Assembly (NCBI RefSeq): GCF_900142645.1
Contig: NZ_FRBP01000010.1
Span: 62,001 to 126,000, forward strand
Source of the DNA: Eubacterium callanderi
Lineage (GTDB): Bacteria > Bacillota > Clostridia > Eubacteriales > Eubacteriaceae
Reading direction: 5' to 3'
Length of the DNA: 64,000 bases
Shown here: in pieces, positions 44,180 through 52,347 of the stretch
Position numbering within the stretch: the stretch's first letter is position 1
How the letters are laid out: each line of letters begins with the position of its first letter
Made by a program: the position numbers and the translations under genes
The notes under the pieces: model-generated
Told to the model about the DNA's origin: nothing
The model's database searches: none
What the model saw: the letters and a program-made list of their open reading frames with translations, nothing else

Positions 44180-45574
44180 TTATTTAATTTGTTCTGTTTT
44201 TACAGCTGATGTACACTTTCTTTCATCAATTTCCTGCTGCATCTCTGCTACTTTTTTAGAATTTAACCGGAAGCCGAAAAGTATTAATAAGGAAGCGATC
44301 AGAGCACCTGTCGCCGGAAAAATAATGTATGCGTTGGCAATCCCAACCTGAAGCTCTGGCGTTGGCGCCGCTCCTGCCACAAAGCCGGCAGCCGCCAATG
44401 CGGAGGCAATAATCAATCCTTTCAAAATCTGCGATATCTTAGAAGGTACAACAATCATTCCCATAATAAAGGATGCCGTATTTTTACCAGTTTTCCACTC
44501 ACCATAAACAATCGTATCACTGTAAAGAACTACCGTAAGTGCCTGAAGCCCACCTACGCAAAATTGAACCATTGATAAGCAGAACATAAACACTGGAACA
44601 TTCTGATAAAAAACACGCCCTAATACCAAGAAAACAGTAATCCCTGCAAACAGAATGACACAGGACATCTTCGCCTGGAGTTTTTTACCAATAAACTTAG
44701 CAAAATAAGCGCCCAGCACTGCTGCACATGCTGTGATAAACAAGTGTAACGGAAATAATCCCATATCCTCTGCAATGTACTTATAATAGTAACCAGCCAA
44801 CGCTGACATTAGCATATTAACAAGCGTTCTCCCGGTATCTGCAAGAATAATAACCATTAAAGGATAATTGGTGAGAAAATTCCTTATTAAGTCTTTCGCC
44901 TTAACTTTCTCCCCATTCGATTCTTTCCTGATTTCCTCCTGAGTTGGCTCATATCCCTCTGTCATTTTAAAATGCGCAAAATAACCTATACAGAATAACA
45001 ATGCACAAAGGCCAGCCAGTATTGTATATCCTGTTACTTCATTATGCAAAGCAAATCCAAGATAAATCGCCAATGGTGGTCCGATATATGAAAAGAATAC
45101 TTTCGCAAGATTATTAAACATACCTCTTCGCGATGTAAGAATAATTTTATCATCTTCATTACTTGAAAGCATCGGAACAAGCGAAACGTTTGCAACTGTA
45201 GCTAAATTCCAGGCAGCATGGCTAATAATAAATCCCAAGCAAACTATTACTGCAGCAGTTATATCTGAACCTATCTTAGAAAACTGAAATATAAAAGTCA
45301 TTAAAACAATTGGCGGACAGATCAACAACCACGATCGAATTTTACCCCACTTCATTGGCTTAACCATATTTACGATTGCCCCGCTAAATAGCGAAATAAT
45401 TGCATCTACAGCCCCCGTTATCGTTGTTATGGCTGCAACTATTCCTAAAGGGAATTTAGCAACATCCGTCAAAAACAGCATAAATAAAGACAACTCAGCA
45501 GCAGTCATCATACAAAAACCAAAGTCACCAACTCCATAAAACCTTTTTAGAGTTTTACTTAATGGCTTTTTCAT
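44180..45574 (-). CDS. MFS/GPH-type symporter (cassette 1)
   Basis: Transporter of 464 aa with 12 predicted helices. It resembles the glycoside-pentoside-hexuronide:cation symporter family (FYGVGDFGFCMMTAAELSLFMLFLTDV at the N-terminus; ISLFSGAIVNMVKPMKWGKIRSW loop). A good GGAGGTGTAAAAAT site precedes the start. First gene of cassette 1, divergent from a TetR gene. Cassette 2 has no counterpart, so it may bring in a glycosylated or different form of the substrate. Confidence 0.82.
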   Translation of the reverse strand: MKKPLSKTLKRFYGVGDFGFCMMTAAELSLFMLFLTDVAKFPLGIVAAITTITGAVDAIISLFSGAIVNMVKPMKWGKIRSWLLICPPIVLMTFIFQFSKIGSDITAAVIVCLGFIISHAAWNLATVANVSLVPMLSSNEDDKIILTSRRGMFNNLAKVFFSYIGPPLAIYLGFALHNEVTGYTILAGLCALLFCIGYFAHFKMTEGYEPTQEEIRKESNGEKVKAKDLIRNFLTNYPLMVIILADTGRTLVNMLMSALAGYYYKYIAEDMGLFPLHLFITACAAVLGAYFAKFIGKKLQAKMSCVILFAGITVFLVLGRVFYQNVPVFMFCLSMVQFCVGGLQALTVVLYSDTIVYGEWKTGKNTASFIMGMIVVPSKISQILKGLIIASALAAAGFVAGAAPTPELQVGIANAYIIFPATGALIASLLILFGFRLNSKKVAEMQQEIDERKCTSAVKTEQIK

Positions 45575-45629
45575 ATTTTTACACCTCCATCTTTTTTATT
45601 TGAATTCCGGCCGGAAAAACAAACTTTTT

Positions 45630-45665
45630 ACTTTACATGTTATATTTTAACTTTACATGTAAAGT
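45630..45665. promoter_or_regulatory. TetR operator candidate of cassette 1
   Basis: Perfect 16-bp palindrome ACTTTACATGTAAAGT at 45650-45665 and a partial copy ACTTTACATGT at 45630-45640, exactly 20 bp apart, between the divergent MFS and TetR genes. Confidence 0.75.
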
Positions 45666-45779
45666 AAGGTTATGGTATCATGTTTTTATCGTAAAATCAA
45701 CATTTTTTTATTTTATTTTTTAATTTTATTAGAAAAATGAAAAAAACTATGCTAAAATACTAAAATATGGAGGTGTATA

Positions 45780-46439
45780 ATGGCCGAAAAAACCGAAATA
45801 CGCGAATTATTGTTAGAAAAAGCAAAAATATCTTTCTATGAAAAGGGCTATCAAAAAACTTCTTTTGAATATCTGGCCAATGAGTGCGGTGTCACAAAAC
45901 CAACAATCTCATATTATTTTAAAAACAAGGTTAATTTAGCCAACGAAGTCTATTCTCGCTATATTAGTACAATACGAAAACTAATTTCAGAAAGAATCAT
46001 GATTACGTATGGAACACAAGATTTTCTTACAGTATCCGCTGTACAAATCCGTATGCTTTTGGAGATGTACCATCAGGATAAGAACGCTTACCGATTTTAT
46101 CACGAACTGATCAATTGCGGGTTCACCTCTTTTTCTGTAGAACCATCTTTGAACTATAATCGTCTGATTCATCAACAATACCATCTAGATATTGATGAAA
46201 ATATTGATGAAGTACAATTACTGACCTATGCTATTCGCGGTGCTGCTACTTCATTAGTTGTCGCTTTTTTTGACGGGAATTTAAACTGTACATATGAACA
46301 ATTTATGAAATATCGTTTAACAATTGTGTTTAAAATTATGAATCTGCCAGAAACAAAAATCGAACAAATTTTAGAAGACGCTGATAAAATCATACAAGAT
46401 TTAAACTTTAAAATTAAACCTTATTTTCAAATTGTATAA
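45780..46439 (+). CDS. TetR family regulator (cassette 1)
   Basis: Regulator of 219 aa. The HTH is at about residues 25-50 (SFEYLANECGVTKPTISYYFKNKVNLANEVY). The C-terminal ligand domain is divergent. It starts behind GGAGGTGTATA and is AT-rich like the cassette. It faces the MFS gene across a palindromic operator, so it is likely the repressor of cassette 1 and of itself. Confidence 0.9.
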   Translation: MAEKTEIRELLLEKAKISFYEKGYQKTSFEYLANECGVTKPTISYYFKNKVNLANEVYSRYISTIRKLISERIMITYGTQDFLTVSAVQIRMLLEMYHQDKNAYRFYHELINCGFTSFSVEPSLNYNRLIHQQYHLDIDENIDEVQLLTYAIRGAATSLVVAFFDGNLNCTYEQFMKYRLTIVFKIMNLPETKIEQILEDADKIIQDLNFKIKPYFQIV

Positions 46440-46441
46440 TT

Positions 46442-46487
46442 AAAAAAGCTCTATATCCCTCTTAATTTGATATAGAGCTTTTTTAAT
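46442..46487 (+). terminator. Terminator of the cassette-1 tetR gene
   Basis: AAAAAAGCTCTATATC, 12-nt loop, GATATAGAGCTTTTTT. Confidence 0.9.
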
Positions 46488-46615
46488 TTGTATCTTTTTT
46501 ACATTGCAAGCCACAATACTGCAATTCTTTAAGAATCTTTTATTGTTTTTCTTTTCATTTTAGAAAATTTATTATATAATATAAAAAGAATTTATCGAAC
46601 CATTGGAAGGTTTTT

Positions 46616-47764
46616 ATGCATATCATAAACGCGCAGACACTGACCCAAGAGCTTGTCCGTATCGACAGCTCAGATCCCGGCGCATACGAGGGGGCCATCA
46701 GCCTTAAAATCGTAGAGCTTCTGGAATCAGCGGGCGTTCCTGTTGTCAAAGAAGAGGTTCTGCCCGGCCGTTTTAATGTCATGGGCAAAATCAAAGGAGA
46801 AATTGACGATCCAGCGCTTATTTATATCTGTCATATGGATACAGTGACATTGGGAGAGGGCTGGAGTATTCCGCCACTCTCTGCCAAAATAAAAGACGGA
46901 CGGCTTTACGGCAGAGGCGCCTGCGATATGAAATCCGGCCTGGCCTGCGCCCTTTCCGCTTTTCTAAAAGCCGCTGTTTCTGGAAAACAACCGCGCCACT
47001 CCTTTGTTTTCATCGGAACAATCGATGAAGAATACTATATGCGCGGTGTGGAAGCTGCCATCGCCTCAGGCTGGGTAACTGAAAAAAGCTGGGTGTTGGA
47101 CACCGAACCCACAAACGGGCAAATTCAGGTTGCCCACAAAGGCCGCACCTGGTTTGAACTGACGGCAGACGGCGTAACCGCCCATGCCAGCACACCCTGG
47201 AAAGGGGCGGACGCCATTTCTGCCATGGCAGAAATGATCGTTGCTGTGCGGAAAGGAATTGAGGCAACAGCACCCCATCATGACCTCGGCCGCTCCACAG
47301 TCACTTTCGGGCAGATCAATGGCGGCTATCGCCCATACGTAGTCCCGGACCACTGCACAGTCACCATTGATATGCGCCTCGTGCCGCCTATCACCACTGC
47401 TGCTGCGGAATCCATTGTAAAATCAGCCATATGCCGGGCAGAAAAGCAGATTCCTGGCGTCCATGGTCATTATAAAATTACCGGTGACCGTCCTTTTGTT
47501 GAAAAAGATGGGCACTCCTACCTTTTAAAAATGTTGAGAGAAAGCTGCGCAGCCGTAACCGGCAGCCCTGCCCAAGTCAGCTTTTTCCCAGGCTATACCG
47601 ATACCGCCGTTATCGCGGGAAAACTGAATAACCACAATTGCCTTTCCTACGGCCCCGGCGACCTTGAACTGGCCCACAAACCCGATGAGTACGTTCCTCT
47701 GGCCGATATCGCCCGATGCGAAAATGTACTGACCGACCTGGCAGACAGGATGCTGTTTGTCTAA
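46616..47764 (+). CDS. M20-family metallopeptidase/deacylase (ArgE/DapE/CPG2 group)
   Basis: Zinc enzyme of 382 aa. Metal ligands and catalytic residues: YICHMDTV (His, Asp), GRGACDMKSG (bridging Asp), TIDEEYYMRG (Glu-Glu) and the lid domain QVAHKGRTWFELTADGVTAHAS. It removes acyl or amino acid groups from N-acylated amino acids or small peptides; the exact substrate is not readable. It stands alone with an AAGG site and its own terminator. Confidence 0.87.
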   Translation: MHIINAQTLTQELVRIDSSDPGAYEGAISLKIVELLESAGVPVVKEEVLPGRFNVMGKIKGEIDDPALIYICHMDTVTLGEGWSIPPLSAKIKDGRLYGRGACDMKSGLACALSAFLKAAVSGKQPRHSFVFIGTIDEEYYMRGVEAAIASGWVTEKSWVLDTEPTNGQIQVAHKGRTWFELTADGVTAHASTPWKGADAISAMAEMIVAVRKGIEATAPHHDLGRSTVTFGQINGGYRPYVVPDHCTVTIDMRLVPPITTAAAESIVKSAICRAEKQIPGVHGHYKITGDRPFVEKDGHSYLLKMLRESCAAVTGSPAQVSFFPGYTDTAVIAGKLNNHNCLSYGPGDLELAHKPDEYVPLADIARCENVLTDLADRMLFV

Positions 47765-47785
47765 GTTGTTTTTCAAAAAACAATA

Positions 47786-47808
47786 CGCCCTGCCAATACG
47801 GCAGGGCG
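47786..47808. terminator. Terminator between convergent peptidase and ammonium transporter genes
   Basis: CGCCCTGCC, loop AATAC, GGCAGGGCG; 9-bp perfect GC-rich stem. T runs are short, so strength is moderate. Confidence 0.7.
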
Positions 47809-47826
47809 GTAAAATATGGACCGGTT

Positions 47827-49032
47827 CTATTCCACCATTCCTTTTTCCTGATAGTATGCTTCGTCAATCCCAACTGATTCCAACTGTTCTGAAATCCTCA
47901 GGGGTGTAAAACAGCTGATTATTTTAAGCATGACAATGGTTAGCACAAAGCTGTAAAGCATGACGATAACCGCGCCCGCAAGCTGTGTCAGCATCTGCCC
48001 TGGATTGCCATAAACCGCACCTGTTACAGCATTGATTGCAGGACTCGCGAAAATACCCGTCATAATAATGCCAACGGTGCCTCCGACTCCATGCAGCCCA
48101 AAAACATCCAGTGTGTCATCCAGATTCTTTTTAATACGCAGCTGAATCATTCCATAACAGCACAGCGTGCCCGCGACACCAATTATCGCTGCCGCCCACG
48201 GTTCCACAAATCCTGACCCCGGGGTTATACATACCAGCCCTGCCAAAGCCCCCATCATTGCACTGAGAACACTGGGATGTTTTTCCTGTATCCAGCTGGC
48301 AATTATCCAGGTCATAAGTCCAAAGCCCGCCGAAATCTGTGAATTGGTGATGGTCATTGCTGCAATTTCATTGGCCGCCAGGGCGCTTCCTCCGTTAAAG
48401 GCAAACCATCCAAACCATAAAAGCCCTGCGCCAATAGCGACATAGACCATGTTATGTGGAGTATAATCACGTTTTTTTCGTCCGCCGATTACAAGCACTG
48501 CCGCCAAAGCCGAGAACCCTGCGCTCATATGAACCACTGTACCACCGGCAAAATCTGCCAGACCCATCTGAGACAGAAAACCTCCGCCCCATACCCAATG
48601 CGCTACCGGAATATAAACCAGAAGGCTCCACAGCGTCAGAAATACCATATAGCTTTTAAGCGTCATACGCTCTGCCACCGCGCCGCAGATGAGCGCAGGC
48701 GTCACCAGCGCAAACATCAGCTGAAAGACAAAAAACGCAATAAACGGAATGGTCGGAGCCCAGAGTGCCGAGGGCGCGAGACTGACATTCTGTAGAAATG
48801 CAAATTCCAGATTACCGATTATTCCCGAAACATCATCGCCAAAAATCAGGCTGAAACCACCCATAAACCAAAGAACCGTTACAATACCCATGGCAATAAA
48901 GCACTGAAACATAATATCAACAATATTTCCTTTTCTCAGCAGCCCTGCGTAAAAAACAGCTAACGCCGGTGTCATCAGGCACACCATTGCCGCACAGACA
49001 AGAATAAATCCTGTATCCGCAAAATTAATCAT
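47827..49032 (-). CDS. amtB: Ammonium transporter
   Basis: Amt-family channel of 401 aa with 11 predicted helices. Diagnostic stretches: ADTGFILVCAAMVCLMTPALAVFYAGLLRKGN, VAHWVWGGGFLSQMGLADFAGGTVVHMSAG, and the twin-His region GLHGVGGTVGIIMTG. No GlnK/GlnB gene follows, unlike most amtB genes. The 430-bp AT-rich region upstream is presumably regulatory. Confidence 0.93.
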   Translation of the reverse strand: MINFADTGFILVCAAMVCLMTPALAVFYAGLLRKGNIVDIMFQCFIAMGIVTVLWFMGGFSLIFGDDVSGIIGNLEFAFLQNVSLAPSALWAPTIPFIAFFVFQLMFALVTPALICGAVAERMTLKSYMVFLTLWSLLVYIPVAHWVWGGGFLSQMGLADFAGGTVVHMSAGFSALAAVLVIGGRKKRDYTPHNMVYVAIGAGLLWFGWFAFNGGSALAANEIAAMTITNSQISAGFGLMTWIIASWIQEKHPSVLSAMMGALAGLVCITPGSGFVEPWAAAIIGVAGTLCCYGMIQLRIKKNLDDTLDVFGLHGVGGTVGIIMTGIFASPAINAVTGAVYGNPGQMLTQLAGAVIVMLYSFVLTIVMLKIISCFTPLRISEQLESVGIDEAYYQEKGMVE

Positions 49033-49466
49033 ACTTCCCTTTTCTCCTCATAAAATCATACAAAATTTATATTCAAGATTATCAGCTTTTACTTTGTCTG
49101 TCAAATGAGTTCTCTATAAATTTTATCTTTATAAATCTTATAATTATTTTTGTTGAATTTTTACTTTTCTAGTGCAAAGTTTAACTGCATATTATCTTTT
49201 CTCATAAATTATGATTTTTTAATTTTTGTGAAATTATTTTTTAAGTCATAAAAATTGATTTCCATGACCTTTATTATAAAATAATTTGAAAATTCCACCC
49301 AACAAATCTCTTTAAAGCCTTTCTGCACACGCTAAACTCCCTTTTTTTTGTGTAAAACCGCATTTTATGACAAATTTCACTATTCAGTTGCAAATACGCT
49401 GTCTTTTTACTGCTTTGCAATGTATACTTGCAATAATCTTTATCGAAACAAAGAAAGGAATATACA
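49033..49466. other. AT-rich gene-free interval between amtB and the HD gene
   Basis: Divergent promoter region of about 430 bp. I see no frame with a ribosome binding site and no clear hairpin; TTGCAA-like words repeat near 49390-49430 without a convincing promoter. Confidence 0.6.
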
Positions 49467-49970
49467 ATGCTTAACCAATCTCAATTGATTCTCGAGATGA
49501 GCGATTACCTGGCAAATGACCCAAGACGAATCCATCATTTTCTCAAAGTACTGGGATTTGCCCAAGTTATCAGCAGTTGTGAGCAGCTTGACCCTTGCAC
49601 GGCGACTATCCTTGAAACCGCTGCAATTGTCCACGATATCGGAAGTAAGATCAGTGAGGCAAAATATGGTCAAAGTAACGGCAAGCTGCAAGAGCAGGAA
49701 GGCCCCGCTGAAGCCCGAAAGGTACTTGAAAGCCTTGATTTTCCATCGAATATCATTGATCGTGTCTGCTATCTTGTTGCTCATCACCATACCTATAACA
49801 CCATTGCAGGCTTAGACTATCAGGTTCTTATCGAAGCGGATTTTCTTGTCAACGCCTATGATCACAGCCTGTCTCCTGAGTCAATCCAAAGCTTTGGCAG
49901 CCGATATTTTAAAACACAAACCGGAAAATATCTCCTTGAACGCCTGTACCTGAAAGATCATCGCACTTAA
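49467..49970 (+). CDS. HD-domain phosphohydrolase
   Basis: Protein of 167 aa. HD motif: HHFLKVLGFAQVI (first His), AAIVHDIGSK (His-Asp pair), and VAHHHTY later. This small single-domain group is related to predicted nucleotide or nucleotide-second-messenger hydrolases; the substrate is unknown. The start follows AGAAAGGAATATACA. Confidence 0.82.
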   Translation: MLNQSQLILEMSDYLANDPRRIHHFLKVLGFAQVISSCEQLDPCTATILETAAIVHDIGSKISEAKYGQSNGKLQEQEGPAEARKVLESLDFPSNIIDRVCYLVAHHHTYNTIAGLDYQVLIEADFLVNAYDHSLSPESIQSFGSRYFKTQTGKYLLERLYLKDHRT

Positions 49971-50025
49971 ACCATCAACTGTTTTCTCAGGGGGCAGATC
50001 TGCACTGTCTCTAATTCACAAAAAA

Positions 50026-50054
50026 AGAACCTCTTACCCAATGTAAGAGGTTCT
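50026..50054. terminator. Bidirectional terminator between HD and DUF1062 genes
   Basis: AGAACCTCTTAC, 5-nt loop, GTAAGAGGTTCT, with an A run on one side and TCT on the other. Confidence 0.8.
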
Positions 50055-50105
50055 TCTCCATATGGTATTATCCAGCGTATGTCTGTTGAATTGAAATTTA
50101 CTGTC

Positions 50106-50657
50106 TTACTGAAAAATAAGGACCATTCCATTTTTCAGCCTGCATTTCCGCAGGTCCTGACCTGCGCTGCTCCTGATCTTGCCCTCTGTGACTCGTTCCA
50201 GATAATCCTTCTGTGACAGGCACAGCTTATCCCGCACCAGTGTGGAAACCTTGACTGGAAACGGGTATTCGCTTTGTATCTCCACCTCCGATACTTCTCC
50301 GGATGCGGGAATATCGCCTAAAACAGAGCAGGATGGCCGAAGGACATCGGCGCCGTTTCCTTTCAGAAATTGAAAATCCATGGCATACTGCCGGGCAAGC
50401 CCTTCTTCATTGCTGTAAAAGCCTTCCAGCAAATTGGCGTTCAACGCCTGTGGTGAAACACGCGAATAAACCGCCGCATTCCAGGTTGTGTCACATTTTG
50501 CGCATTTGTAAATCAGCCAAATATCCAGATATTTCCGCTGGGCATTGACACGAAATTGTCCCGAACAGCTAAACTCTGACGTTTTACCACATTTTTTGCA
50601 ATGCCTCAACACCAGGGGCAGCCCAAGGGGTTCTATTTTCCAGATAATTTTTTTCAT
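50106..50657 (-). CDS. DUF1062 family protein
   Basis: Protein of 183 aa starting at MKKIIWKIEPLGLPLVLRHC behind GAAAGGAGCCAGACA. Two zinc-knuckle-like CxxC pairs (HCKKCGKTSEF and YKCAKCDTTWN) lie in the first 60 residues. The C-terminal part ends with an S4-like basic stretch (RVTEGKIRSSAGQDLRKCRLKNGMVL), suggesting RNA binding. The family has no assigned function. Confidence 0.75.
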   Translation of the reverse strand: MKKIIWKIEPLGLPLVLRHCKKCGKTSEFSCSGQFRVNAQRKYLDIWLIYKCAKCDTTWNAAVYSRVSPQALNANLLEGFYSNEEGLARQYAMDFQFLKGNGADVLRPSCSVLGDIPASGEVSEVEIQSEYPFPVKVSTLVRDKLCLSQKDYLERVTEGKIRSSAGQDLRKCRLKNGMVLIFQ

Positions 50658-50860
50658 TGTCTGGCTCCTTTCACTATTATAAGAAAGAAGCCTAATAAGG
50701 TGGATTGTCACAAATTCTTTTCATCCTGTGCCTCCCTGATTCGTATTTCTTTTATGAATCCATTGTAGCATGATGCTTCTGTACGCCCTACCTAATACTC
50801 TTTTCATAAATAAACATAAGAAAAAAGCTGACCCAGTCTGTAAAACTGAATCAGCTGTCA

Positions 50861-51142
50861 TTAGCCGTTATTCTCTTTTTTTAACTGCCCGACAATTCTC
50901 TGGATACTCTTCAGGCTCAAAAAGTATTTCTCCGCCAGAACTTCCATAGACGCTCCGGCCAGATAGTCTGCGTAAATATTGGTATTCCGGTCCTTCAATT
51001 CCTGACGGGTCGAGGTTGATGCGCCCCAGACTTTTTTATTGTCAGAAATTCTCGGAATGTAGATAAACTCTCCGTCAATATACTCCTGAACCTTTTCCAG
51101 AAGCTCCCGCGGCAGAATATGTGTTGCTTTCTTATAGCTCAT
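50861..51142 (-). CDS. CD3324-like small DNA-binding protein
   Basis: Protein of 93 aa starting at MSYKKATHILPRELLEKVQE behind AGGAGCGCAAA. The first half (EYIDGEFIYIPRISDNKKVWG) and the C-terminal helix-turn-helix (SMEVLAEKYFLSLKSIQRIV) match a widespread clostridial family related to the Mor activator fold. Function unknown; probably a transcription regulator. Confidence 0.75.
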   Translation of the reverse strand: MSYKKATHILPRELLEKVQEYIDGEFIYIPRISDNKKVWGASTSTRQELKDRNTNIYADYLAGASMEVLAEKYFLSLKSIQRIVGQLKKENNG

Positions 51143-51391
51143 TTTGCGCTCCTGATATTGTTTTTCAAACGGGAACAGCAAAGCTACCGACAAGCATTTA
51201 TTCAATTTATAAACCGTTGCGACAGCTCTGCCTACGCAACCATAACGATAGGATTAAGCATAAAACTTCACCCCTCCTTCTTCATTGTTCTTTTCCTGTC
51301 CAATTCTATCACAATCTAAAAAAAGACAAAACCTCATTCTTTTTTATTAAAGGAAAATGAGGTTTGTCTTCAAGTATGATATCATATTTTA

Positions 51392-51817
51392 TTATTTTAT
51401 TTTTTCGTAGTAAAAATATACAATCAATTCCATTCCATACATAACAATCAAAAAAATAGTTAACCCCAGTACAATACCGATAAATAAAAGACTGGGCGTA
51501 AAATAATTCAGTGCAGCCGTCAAACATAAAAGAATAACACAAGCGATTTTAGCATATCTAAAGGCTAAAGCTCCGGCTTCCAGCTTCAAATACTGTTCTC
51601 GTTCATCTTTATAAATCACTATTCCCGCCCGGGCATCCATGATCCGGCTGACCTGCTCTAAACCTGCGGGAATAATAATGCATAATATCCACAACTGATT
51701 TTGAGGTGCTCTGTTTTCTATCAAGTCGCTCAACACCAGGAAAAAAGAAAAGCCAATACAAATTATTAACACTACTAACCTTATCCAAGGCATCCAGCTA
51801 TAAATTTTCCATTTCAT
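51392..51817 (-). CDS. Small membrane protein coupled to an XRE regulator
   Basis: Protein of 141 aa with four hydrophobic segments (about residues 10-30, 40-60, 85-105 and 110-135) and a cytoplasmic loop ARAGIVIYKDEREQYLKLEAG between the second and third. It overlaps the upstream HTH gene by 20 bp. This gene pair is common in clostridia; the membrane protein may sense stress for the regulator. No named family is recognised. Confidence 0.72.
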   Translation of the reverse strand: MKWKIYSWMPWIRLVVLIICIGFSFFLVLSDLIENRAPQNQLWILCIIIPAGLEQVSRIMDARAGIVIYKDEREQYLKLEAGALAFRYAKIACVILLCLTAALNYFTPSLLFIGIVLGLTIFLIVMYGMELIVYFYYEKIK

Positions 51818-52019
51818 TTTTCAGATTCTCCTCCAGACAATATAATGCTTCAATCGTTGTACCAAACAGACGCGCAATTTTGTAGGCTAACATAATCGAC
51901 GGATTATACTGCCCTTTTTCCAGCGAAATAATCGTCCGAGTCGACACGCCCACCGCATCTGCCAGCTGAAGCTGCGTCAACCCCTTTTCTTTTCTCAGCT
52001 CTTTTATCCTGTTTTTCAA
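51798..52019 (-). CDS. XRE/YgzD-type HTH regulator, probable TTG start
   Basis: HTH protein of 73 aa: KNRIKELRKEKGLTQLQLAD then AVGVSTRTIISLEKGQYNPS. The TTG at 52019 was chosen since it is preceded by TTTGGGGATAAA and gives the standard start of this family. The in-frame ATG at 52064 lies within or before the predicted transcript start and would add 15 untypical residues. A perfect GAAGTATACTTC palindrome at the transcript start suggests autorepression. Confidence 0.82.
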   Translation of the reverse strand: MKNRIKELRKEKGLTQLQLADAVGVSTRTIISLEKGQYNPSIMLAYKIARLFGTTIEALYCLEENLKNEMENL

Positions 52020-52050
52020 TTTATCCCCAAATTTGAAGTTCCTTTCACGT

Positions 52051-52062
52051 GAAGTATACTTC
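52051..52062. promoter_or_regulatory. Operator candidate GAAGTATACTTC
   Basis: Perfect 12-bp palindrome just downstream of the -10 box of the XRE gene, where a repressor would block initiation. Confidence 0.6.
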
Positions 52063-52064
52063 AT

Positions 52065-52092
52065 ATTGTAGCACGTTTTATGGGAAATGCAA
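52065..52092 (-). promoter_or_regulatory. Promoter of the XRE/membrane protein pair
   Basis: TTGCAT (52092-52087), 16-bp spacer, TACAAT (52070-52065) on the minus strand. Confidence 0.6.
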
Positions 52093-52114
52093 AATGTTTT
52101 AATTCTTCTTAAAT

Positions 52115-52150
52115 AAAAAAGGATGAAAATAGTATACACTGTTTTCATCC
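52115..52150 (-). terminator. Terminator of cassette 2
   Basis: On the minus strand GGATGAAAA, a partly paired 12-nt centre and TTTTCATCC, followed by six Ts, 37 bp after small protein B2. It separates cassette 2 from the XRE gene pair. Confidence 0.85.
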
Positions 52151-52186
52151 TTAAAATTCAACACACTTTTCTATGATTCTTCCCCA

Positions 52187-52324
52187 TCAATTCTTAGTCA
52201 GGATAAAAATCAATTTATCCATTATTTTATCTCTCTCTATTTCCTGCATTTCACTATCTGTCTTTTCTTGCTTCAGACGTTCGAATAATTCTTTTACGGT
52301 ATTATTTTTTTGCGTGCTTTCCAT
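52187..52324 (-). CDS. Small protein B2 (45 aa), new family
   Basis: A 45-codon gene behind GTGAGGTGGAAAA, 23 bp after the type-3 URO-D gene and the last gene of cassette 2. It contains TVKELFERLKQEKTDS and ERDKIMDKLIFILTKN, aligning with B1 of cassette 1. Helical and charged, no Cys. Function unknown; the conserved place after a URO-D gene argues for a partner role. Confidence 0.75.
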   Translation of the reverse strand: MESTQKNNTVKELFERLKQEKTDSEMQEIERDKIMDKLIFILTKN

Positions 52325-52347
52325 TTTTCCACCTCACAAACAGCTTT

